From Oscillospiraceae bacterium (lineage in GTDB: Bacteria > Bacillota > Clostridia > Oscillospirales > Acutalibacteraceae): a stretch of 64,000 bases of DNA. The stretch is taken from assembly GCA_015066175.1 (NCBI GenBank), contig SVOW01000001.1, forward strand, positions 62,001-126,000, read 5' to 3'. Below are positions 58,170 to 64,000 of this stretch, in pieces. Each line of letters starts with the position of its first letter. The first letter of the stretch is position 1. The notes beneath the pieces were generated by a model. The model saw only the letters and a list, made by a program, of their open reading frames with translations, made no database searches and was not told the DNA's origin. Made by a program: the position numbers and the translations under genes.

Positions 58170-59903
58170 TTACAATGTATATGAAAATAATTCACCATCA
58201 AGGGATTGTTCTTTGTGTGCAGATGAATTATCTGCAACATATTCGCCAAGATCAAGACGGACAAAATCATGAGTTCCGCTTCTCATATAAATCGGCGGTT
58301 CTTCAAGATATTTTTCTCCATATACATGTTTAAGAAACTCATCATAATTTTCAGGCACGGGAACAGTCACACCTTCAAAAACAATTTCTTTTGTTTTTTC
58401 GAGACATATTTTTCTGAATGCACCCCTGTTTATGTTAAGGCCTGTGCCATCAATAAGATAAGCTGAATCTTTTTTATTGAAGAATTTCAATGATTTTTCT
58501 GAAAATTTATGAAGCATATTAAAAGACATAAGCCTGATGAAAGGACCAATAAGTTTTGACAACATATATCCGTTCATATTACTGTTAACTTTCCCTGTCC
58601 ATTTGATGTTCATAAAACGGATTGCCGTTTTCACAAGATTGATATGTAACTTCTGCATTTTCGCAGATTCAGACGTTGTATCATAAACAAAGATATCAAC
58701 AAACACACCATCCTGAATTTTATAATCTGAAGAAAATTCAGTTGAAAAATATGTATTCTTCAATCTTATTTTATCAAAAAGATAGTGGCAGTTTTCTTCC
58801 GTTGTGTACGATGCATATGCAAATTTATTTCTGTCAATTTCCTCAGGACATACTCTTCTGAATTTTTCAAAATCACTTCTTAACATTCCGATATCAAGGT
58901 CATCATCCCACGGAATGCTTTTGCCATACCTTATCGCACCAAGCAGAGAACCACCTGTAAGAAAATACTTTATGTTGTGTTTTTTGCATATTCTGTCAAT
59001 TTCTTTAAGAATATCAAGTTCAATCTTTTTGAGAAGTTCAAGTTTTGAACAATACTGAGGCAGTCTTTTTTTGTAATCGTATTCCAAATCAAAATATGAT
59101 GACACAATAGAAAAAACAGCTTCCTCAATGCCTGTGAATTCAATGCCGGACTTTTTGATTTTCAAAGAGCAAAGAGCCTTTGTTTTCAGCGATTCACAAC
59201 TATCGAGAGAACAAGAAAAAGAAAACTTTTCTTTAAACATATTATAAATTTTCTGTTTAATATCTCCGAGCGATGCATTAAAAGAAGAAACATTATAAAC
59301 ATTTCCGTTTTTCAATCCTGAAAGGCCGAAAATCAAAGCAAACAGAGCATCTGTAATATAAGTATAGCCTGAAACAGATGAAACATCTTTGTTTTCAACA
59401 ACGATTCTGCCTGTTGAACTGATTTTTTCAAGTTCATTATCAAATCCGCAACCAGGTCCTATTATTTCATCAGAAACAAAATAAATTACCGGAACACTGC
59501 GAAGGAAAAACTTTGCTTTTTCAAAAATCGCATTGTTATTATTCAGCACGCAATATTCACGCTCTGAAACAAGAAAATCGGCACTTTCAAGTGTATTATC
59601 GTCAAAGATCAGACATTTCTGACATCCCGGCAAGAAAACTGTTTTTTCAAGTTTCGCAAGAATACTGTCTTTATCTTCAGCTGAATGAAAAACAGAAATT
59701 ACACAAAAATTATCCGATAAAAAATGTTCATCGTTACAAGAAAAACTTTTTGTATCACAAGTTGAAAACAAATATTTCAATGTTTCGAAAAAGTAATTAC
59801 CATCTTCACCCAATATAACAAAATGTGAAAAACGATTACTCTTTTTCAGGAAATCATTATAAACAGATGCAATCACATTCTGATAATAAATATCAGTTTT
59901 CAT
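58170..59903 (-). CDS. LicD family protein fused to a degenerate SDR-like domain
   Basis: A 577-residue protein. The C-terminal half (from about residue 285) is a LicD nucleotidyltransferase-fold domain: KIELDILKEIDRICKKHNIK, YFLTGGSLLGAIRYGKSIPW and DDDLDIGMLRSDFEKF, then DGVFVDIFVYD. LicD proteins transfer phosphocholine or similar groups to teichoic acids and glycans. The first 270 residues are not part of LicD: FVILGEDGNYFFETLKYLF at the start and SGYTYITDALFALIFGLSGL near 190 resemble the ends of extended SDR epimerases, without the intact GxxGxxG or YxxxK. It lies 12 nt after the GH43 gene. Confidence 0.85.
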   Translation of the reverse strand: MKTDIYYQNVIASVYNDFLKKSNRFSHFVILGEDGNYFFETLKYLFSTCDTKSFSCNDEHFLSDNFCVISVFHSAEDKDSILAKLEKTVFLPGCQKCLIFDDNTLESADFLVSEREYCVLNNNNAIFEKAKFFLRSVPVIYFVSDEIIGPGCGFDNELEKISSTGRIVVENKDVSSVSGYTYITDALFALIFGLSGLKNGNVYNVSSFNASLGDIKQKIYNMFKEKFSFSCSLDSCESLKTKALCSLKIKKSGIEFTGIEEAVFSIVSSYFDLEYDYKKRLPQYCSKLELLKKIELDILKEIDRICKKHNIKYFLTGGSLLGAIRYGKSIPWDDDLDIGMLRSDFEKFRRVCPEEIDRNKFAYASYTTEENCHYLFDKIRLKNTYFSTEFSSDYKIQDGVFVDIFVYDTTSESAKMQKLHINLVKTAIRFMNIKWTGKVNSNMNGYMLSKLIGPFIRLMSFNMLHKFSEKSLKFFNKKDSAYLIDGTGLNINRGAFRKICLEKTKEIVFEGVTVPVPENYDEFLKHVYGEKYLEEPPIYMRSGTHDFVRLDLGEYVADNSSAHKEQSLDGELFSYTL

Positions 59904-59915
59904 ATAAAATCACCT

Positions 59916-60788
59916 TTAAGTCATTTGAATTTTTTCAATTTTTTCGCCATTGAAATTCATTTTATCAATGCACAACATTCTTGAATTGCAGTCAGTTTCT
60001 TCTAGAGGTCTGCGATGATAAACAATAAACCAATTACCATCATCTTCAAAATACCCGTGATGTCCGGGTGCTTTAGCTACTGACATATCAGTCGATAAAA
60101 TCAAAATTCCATCTTCAAATGGACCTGAAGGATTGTCAGTAATGCAATAGCAAACACCATATGAATCGTCAGTCCAATTTCCTTTTGACCACATAAAATA
60201 ATATCTGCCGTCTTTTTTGAACATGCACGGACCTTCCCTATAATCAGGTGGAGTTATTTCTTTGAATATCTCACCATCTTCAAAAGGCACAAAACCTGTC
60301 ATGTCATCATTCATAATACACATATTACAATGACCCCAGCCACCATAATAAAGATAAATTGTGCCGTCATCATCTTTAAAAAGATGAGCATCTATGGGCT
60401 GAGCACCGTTGATTATTTCTCCCACAAGCGTTTTGCCCATAAGAGTCCTGAATGGTCCTTCGGGTTTATCTGAAACTGCTATTTCTAAGCCTCCCGGCTC
60501 ATCATCGGAATGAATATCATTAATTGCAAAAATAAGATAATATTTTCCGTTTTTATCAATTATTGTAGGTGCCCACACTGCTTTTTCAGTGTACGGAAAA
60601 TCAGACATTTCAATTATGCTTTCGTGCTTTACCCATGTTTTACCATCTTCAGAAGAATATGCATCAAGGTTAAGTTGTTTTTCAAACGGTGCAGAGCGAG
60701 TGGCATAAATATAATACTTTCCGTTATAAATTCTTGCCTCAGGGTCAGCGTGCCAACCTTCAGCAATTTTATTATTGCATATAATCAT
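59916..60788 (-). CDS. glycoside hydrolase family 43 (beta-xylosidase/arabinofuranosidase type)
   Basis: A 290-residue five-bladed propeller glycosidase. The general-base Asp is in GWHADPEARIYNGKYYIYAT, the pKa-modulating Asp in GAQPIDAHLFKDDDGTIYL and the proton-donor Glu in YREGPCMFKKDGRYYFMWS. No signal peptide is seen, so it acts inside the cell on imported xylo- or arabino-oligosaccharides. The ATG at 60788 follows GGTGAG. No separate promoter was seen between it and the terminator of the preceding gene (60821-60851). Confidence 0.92.
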   Translation of the reverse strand: MIICNNKIAEGWHADPEARIYNGKYYIYATRSAPFEKQLNLDAYSSEDGKTWVKHESIIEMSDFPYTEKAVWAPTIIDKNGKYYLIFAINDIHSDDEPGGLEIAVSDKPEGPFRTLMGKTLVGEIINGAQPIDAHLFKDDDGTIYLYYGGWGHCNMCIMNDDMTGFVPFEDGEIFKEITPPDYREGPCMFKKDGRYYFMWSKGNWTDDSYGVCYCITDNPSGPFEDGILILSTDMSVAKAPGHHGYFEDDGNWFIVYHRRPLEETDCNSRMLCIDKMNFNGEKIEKIQMT

Positions 60789-60820
60789 ATTCTCACCATA
60801 TCATTAATTTTAGCGACAAA

Positions 60821-60851
60821 AGCACCACCGTCATTTTGTGACAGCGGTGCT
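60821..60851 (-). terminator. terminator after the small membrane protein gene
   Basis: AGCACCACCGTCA (60821-60833) and TGACAGCGGTGCT (60839-60851) form a 13-pair stem with mismatches, followed on the minus strand by TTTTGTCG. Confidence 0.75.
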
Positions 60852-60856
60852 CAAGT

Positions 60857-61231
60857 TTATTCTTCAATTGCTTCGTCTTCTGGAGATTCCACTGTATCTT
60901 CAGGCATCTCAATATATACATCTTCTTTTCTTGATGTAAAGAAATTGAGTCCTCTCTCAACAGCATCTTCTTCAATATAATCGTTTTCAACGTTTTCTAT
61001 AGGCTTTTTTTTCTTTTTAGGTGCCATAATCACGCAGATTATTGCCACAAGCAATGAAGCAACAGCAATTATAATGGGAAGTGTTGTATCACGCTGCCCT
61101 GTTGCAGGAATTGAAGCAACAATCACATCTTCGCTTGCAGCCAGAGATGAAATTGCTGCACCAAAAACGCCAAGCACCATAAGTGCCGCCATCACTATTG
61201 CAATTATTCTTATAACCTTTTTATCAAGCAT
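60857..61231 (-). CDS. small two-helix membrane protein with PATG motif, function unknown
   Basis: A 124-residue protein. Residues 1-31 form a basic start plus hydrophobic segment (VIRIIAIVMAALMVLGVFGA); 32-51 is a short outside loop with SIPATGQRDTTLP; 51-70 is a second membrane segment followed by PKKKKKP. This is the layout of an LPXTG sorting signal (IPATG, helix, basic tail), yet 48 acidic residues follow, which would be cytoplasmic. The gene is 23 nt downstream of the phosphohexomutase gene and ends in a terminator. I do not recognise the family. Alternatives are an assembly factor or a membrane tether. Confidence 0.65.
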   Translation of the reverse strand: MLDKKVIRIIAIVMAALMVLGVFGAAISSLAASEDVIVASIPATGQRDTTLPIIIAVASLLVAIICVIMAPKKKKKPIENVENDYIEEDAVERGLNFFTSRKEDVYIEMPEDTVESPEDEAIEE

Positions 61232-61254
61232 ATATTATAAACCCACCATATCTT

Positions 61255-62973
61255 TTAAATACCGAGAATTTTTTTCATATCATCTGTGATATCTTCTGTA
61301 ATTTTATCAGCAGCATCAAAGTTATCAGCATGTGCTGTGATATAAATTTTGATTTTAGGCTCAGTGCCTGAAGGACGAACAATTGCAGAGCAACCATCTT
61401 CAAGTGAATAAGATAAAACATTTGATTTGGGCAAATCAATATGACTCTTGATTCCTGTCTTTGTTTCAGTTGCAATACTTGTTTTATAGTCAGAAACTTT
61501 TTCAACATTAAGTCCTGCAATGCTTGCCGGAGGATTCTGACGCAAACTATCCATCATCTTGCTCATTGTAGCCATACCTTCTGCACCTTCAAAAGCAAAG
61601 TTGAGAAGTGTGTTGAGATAAATGCCATGTTCAGCATAAATTTCGTCCATAACATCGGCAAGAGTTTTGCCCATCTTCTTGTAATGAGCTGCCATTTCTG
61701 TGATGAGCATTGCAGCAACAACGCCATCTTTATCTCTTGCATAAGTGCCTGCAAGGTAGCCGTAGCTTTCTTCCATACCGAGAACATAACGTTCTGCTTC
61801 ACCTTTTTCTTCAAGCTGAGTAATAAGTTCACCGATATATTTGAACCCTGTAAGCAAATCTGCAGTTTCTGTATGATATTTATCAGCAATAGATCTGATA
61901 AGCTCACTTGTAACAATAGTTTTAACAACAATCGGTTTTTTAGGCAATGTGCCTTCCTTTTTCTTTGTTGAAAGAATATATTCAGTAAGCATAGCGCCAA
62001 CTTCATTACCAGTCATAAGACGGTAATCATTACCTTTTTTAACTGCAATACCAACACGGTCACAGTCAGGGTCAGTTGCAAGAAGCAAATCTGCACTTTC
62101 TTCTGCGGCCATTTTAAGAGCACATTCAAACGCCTGACGGATTTCAGGGTTCGGATAAGGTGCTGTGGGGAAATTACCATCGGGATATTCCTGTTCAGGA
62201 ACAACTCTCACATTTGTAAGACCTAATCTCTTAAGAATTCTACGAACAGGTTTGTTACCTGTGCCGTTAAGAGGTGTATAGATAATTTTAAGATCGCTGT
62301 CAACACATGCTTCTTTATCCACACGCTGTTCTTCAACGCAATCAAAAAATTCTTTGATAAGCCAGTCTTCGATATATTCAATTCTCTTATTTTCAACTGC
62401 AATATCAAAATCCATAACTTTAACATCGTCAAAAATATCAACATTCTGAATATATTCATATGTTGCCTTTGCGCCTTCATCCGTCATTTGGAAACCGCGG
62501 GGGTCATAACATTTAAAGCCATTATATTTTGCAGGATTATGGCTTGCTGTAATAACGATACCTGAAGAACATTCAAGACGTCTTACTGCAAATGAAAGCA
62601 TGGGGGTGGGAACAAGCTCTTTATAAATATAAACTTTGATTCCGTTAGCTGCAAGCACACATGCTGCACTTTTAGCAAAAAGATCTGATTTGATTCTTGA
62701 GTCATATGCAATTGCAACAGATGGCTTTTCGAAATTTTCTTTAAGATAATCTGCAAGACCCTGAGTTGCCTGATTAACAGTGTAAATATTCATTCTGTTT
62801 GTACCGGCACCAATAACGCCTCTGAGACCGCCTGTGCCAAACTCTAATGAACGATAAAATCTGTCATTGATTTCATTTTCATTACCTTTGATTGATTCAA
62901 GTTCATTAATAAGGTCAGCATCATTTGTAGCCTTTTCACACCATAAATCGTATAACTTGTTGATATCACTCAT
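61255..62973 (-). CDS. phosphohexomutase (phosphoglucomutase/phosphomannomutase)
   Basis: A 572-residue alpha-D-phosphohexomutase of the large Firmicute PgcA type. Active-site serine in GIVITASHNPAKYNGFKCYD, Mg-binding DPDCDRVGIAVKKG, sugar loop GMEESYGYLAGTYARDKDG, phosphate loop IVRPSGTEPKIKIYI. In Bacillus PgcA makes glucose 1-phosphate for teichoic acid and UDP-glucose. The ATG at 62973 follows AAAGGATGA; the longer frame to 63009 lies before the promoter's start site. This is the second phosphohexomutase in the window (GlmM is at 52428). Confidence 0.95.
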   Translation of the reverse strand: MSDINKLYDLWCEKATNDADLINELESIKGNENEINDRFYRSLEFGTGGLRGVIGAGTNRMNIYTVNQATQGLADYLKENFEKPSVAIAYDSRIKSDLFAKSAACVLAANGIKVYIYKELVPTPMLSFAVRRLECSSGIVITASHNPAKYNGFKCYDPRGFQMTDEGAKATYEYIQNVDIFDDVKVMDFDIAVENKRIEYIEDWLIKEFFDCVEEQRVDKEACVDSDLKIIYTPLNGTGNKPVRRILKRLGLTNVRVVPEQEYPDGNFPTAPYPNPEIRQAFECALKMAAEESADLLLATDPDCDRVGIAVKKGNDYRLMTGNEVGAMLTEYILSTKKKEGTLPKKPIVVKTIVTSELIRSIADKYHTETADLLTGFKYIGELITQLEEKGEAERYVLGMEESYGYLAGTYARDKDGVVAAMLITEMAAHYKKMGKTLADVMDEIYAEHGIYLNTLLNFAFEGAEGMATMSKMMDSLRQNPPASIAGLNVEKVSDYKTSIATETKTGIKSHIDLPKSNVLSYSLEDGCSAIVRPSGTEPKIKIYITAHADNFDAADKITEDITDDMKKILGI

Positions 62974-63014
62974 AAAAATCATCCTTTCAGAAATTACAAA
63001 CTTATACATAGTAT

Positions 63015-63043
63015 ATTTTAAACCTAAATGAATATATTGTCAA
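63015..63043 (-). promoter_or_regulatory. promoter of the phosphohexomutase gene
   Basis: Minus-strand perfect TTGACA (63038-63043), 17 bases, TAAAAT (63015-63020), 42 nt before the ATG. Confidence 0.75.
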
Positions 63044-63091
63044 TAAAATATTTAACACAAATTACGACAAATTGTGTTTTTATAAAAAAAC

Positions 63092-63121
63092 TTCCGATAA
63101 TCGTTTAAACAATTATCGGAA
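63092..63121 (-). terminator. terminator after the Ig-like protein gene
   Basis: TTCCGATAAT (63092-63101) pairs with ATTATCGGAA (63112-63121); on the minus strand the hairpin is followed by GTTTTTTTAT. An inner GTTTAAAC palindrome fills the loop. Confidence 0.85.
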
Positions 63122-63139
63122 ATTTTGAATTATAAGCTA

Positions 63140-63550
63140 TTAATACCATATCCAACCGAAAAAGAAAAGATATATAACCCACTGACGTGAGCTGAATTTC
63201 ACTTCAATTTCTGCAGTGTCAGTAACAATATTTCCATTATCATCTGTTATTTTTACAGTGATTTCTGCGATTCCTCTTTCTCCAGCTATAACATAGCCTT
63301 CTTCATCAACAGTAAAAATACTTTCATCAGAAGAAAAATATTCAACCTTATATCCCAGATTTTTATCAGTTGTATGCAGAGTTACTTTTACACCTTGTTT
63401 ACCTCTGTAACGTACAGTCATATCTTCAATTTCTACTTTTTCAACTTTAGCATTTGTGTTAACCGTAGCAGCGGAAGCAGTCAATGCAGTTGAAAACAAC
63501 ATTAAAACTGCAAAAATAAGAGAAAATACTTTTATAGTTTTATTCTTCAT
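63140..63550 (-). CDS. secreted Ig-like (BIG2) domain protein
   Basis: A 136-residue exported protein. Signal peptide MKNKTIKVFSLIFAVLMLFSTALTASAA, quoted by halves, with a likely cut after TASAA. One bacterial Ig-like group 2 domain follows: VRYRGKQGVKVTLHTTDK, YFSSDESIFTVDEEGYVIAG and AEITVKITDDNGNIV. It ends abruptly in an aromatic hydrophobic tail, QWVIYLFFFGWIWY, with no charge after it. Such Ig-like domains occur in adhesins and cellulosome-type proteins. The ATG at 63550 follows AAAGGGGG. A dockerin protein precedes it in the transcription direction, 112 nt away and separated by a terminator. Confidence 0.8.
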   Translation of the reverse strand: MKNKTIKVFSLIFAVLMLFSTALTASAATVNTNAKVEKVEIEDMTVRYRGKQGVKVTLHTTDKNLGYKVEYFSSDESIFTVDEEGYVIAGERGIAEITVKITDDNGNIVTDTAEIEVKFSSRQWVIYLFFFGWIWY

Positions 63551-63627
63551 CAGAAATCCCCCTTTAATCACATATATCAGATTCACATATTAATCATATC
63601 ATCAAAACAATAATTTTTCAAGCATAA

Positions 63628-63658
63628 AAAATCCCTTGAAATATATCAAGGGATTTTT
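63628..63658 (-). terminator. terminator after the dockerin protein gene
   Basis: AAAATCCCTTGA (63628-63639) pairs exactly with TCAAGGGATTTT (63646-63657), with A/T runs on both strands. Confidence 0.9.
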
Positions 63659-63661
63659 ACA

Positions 63662-64000
63662 TTAAAATATGCGTGACTGCACAATAACACCTGTGCCGAC
63701 ACCTACTTTTTCCATAATAAGAGCATCTGTTTCATCAACTAATCCATCATGGTTTACATCCATTGCTTCGAGCTGTGCTGCTGTAAACTGCTCAGGTTCA
63801 AACCAACCGTAAATATACATTTTGGTAACGAAAGAGTCATTTGCATTAACGTCACCATCACCATCTGCATCACCATAAATTATAACAGACAGTTCTCTGT
63901 ATACAGTGCCACTTGAATCGAGCAATACAACTCTATCGCCTGTACCAATCTTTTCATCCTCAGTTTTTTCTGCAGAATTTTCGTCATAAACAGCAATGTT
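63662..64000 (-). CDS. dockerin type I domain protein, N-terminus beyond window
   Basis: The minus-strand frame is open to the window edge for 112 codons, so only the C-terminus of a larger protein is visible. The window-edge part (KTEDEKIGTGDRVVLLD) is followed by VIIYGDADGDGDVNANDSFVTK and MDVNHDGLVDETDALIMEKV, two calcium-binding dockerin repeats of about 25 residues (each D-x-D/N-x-D/G-x-x-x-x-x-D), and a short tail. Dockerins attach enzymes or adhesins to cohesins in cellulosomes; ruminococci also use them in other surface complexes. The catalytic or binding part is not visible. An internal TTG at 63925 is not a real start. Confidence 0.8.
   Translation of the reverse strand, partial: NIAVYDENSAEKTEDEKIGTGDRVVLLDSSGTVYRELSVIIYGDADGDGDVNANDSFVTKMYIYGWFEPEQFTAAQLEAMDVNHDGLVDETDALIMEKVGVGTGVIVQSRIF

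Noticed and set aside
61441..61971. 176-residue plus-strand frame inside the phosphohexomutase gene
   Set aside because: Antisense to a conserved enzyme and Cys/Phe-rich as expected for an opposite-strand shadow.
1..64000. Possible CRISPR array, IS element, integrase, phage module or toxin-antitoxin pair
   Set aside because: I looked for repeat-spacer arrays, transposase motifs, terminal repeats and small paired genes and found none. The XRE regulator at 35693 has no toxin-like partner.

Overview
The window is about 64 kb of AT-rich, gene-dense chromosome from a low-GC Firmicute. It most likely belongs to the class Clostridia, order Oscillospirales (Ruminococcus-like). The reasons are the Firmicute gene neighbourhoods (ytfJ-ytfI-scpB-scpA, prmC-yqhQ, ecfA1-ecfA2-ecfT-truA, dnaD-dnaC), a Rex regulator, [FeFe]-hydrogenase maturases (anaerobic life), a spore-linked YtfJ/GerW protein, and a dockerin-bearing protein at the right edge. 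No phage, IS element, CRISPR array or rRNA is visible. Coding density is very high and no gene-free stretch exceeds 300 bases.

Left block (1-12,000, minus strand): one long run of housekeeping genes reads leftward from a promoter near 11,970. It encodes a lipoprotein, a response regulator, a histidine kinase, YqhQ, PrmC, an M50 protease, ScpA, ScpB, YtfI, YtfJ, a DD-carboxypeptidase, RluB, a small orphan protein, and YicC, which is cut by the window edge.

Central plus-strand block (12,000-26,200): the aconitase / isocitrate dehydrogenase / rex operon also carries a sugar isomerase-like gene and a DUF6807 gene. It starts at a strong promoter with a Rex-like operator over the start site. Next come an NAD-dependent epimerase with an odd Cys/His tail, a small membrane protein, and the hydrogenase maturation operon (TM1266-like, hydE, hydG, hydF). 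The hyd operon sits behind a 134-nt leader with a terminator and a possible antiterminator, the best candidate here for an undescribed RNA regulator. A DapA/NanA-type aldolase and a glycerophosphodiesterase follow.

26,200-34,100: an amino-acid ABC transporter and a family 2 glycosidase lie on the minus strand. A metallophosphoesterase and a MATE exporter diverge from the glycosidase around a 25-bp palindrome.

34,100-46,200 (minus): dnaD-dnaC head a six-gene run with a membrane protein, an XRE regulator, a lipoprotein and a SIS-domain protein. Then come nanE plus a ROK kinase, rpsB-tsf with a structured leader, an SGNH hydrolase, tRNA-Arg and tRNA-Gly, and a ClpE-like unfoldase.

46,200-64,000 (minus): cvpA; a probable ruvC-ruvA-ruvB-glmM-methyltransferase-ecfA1-ecfA2-ecfT-truA-DUF5711 operon; an MFS transporter with yqeG; a LicD fusion; a GH43 protein; a phosphohexomutase with a tiny membrane protein; and an Ig-like secreted protein beside a dockerin protein. 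The two phosphohexomutases, the LicD protein, the glycosidases and the dockerin protein point to active cell-envelope and plant- or host-glycan metabolism.

All functions are assigned by reading motifs and family resemblance; no database search was run.
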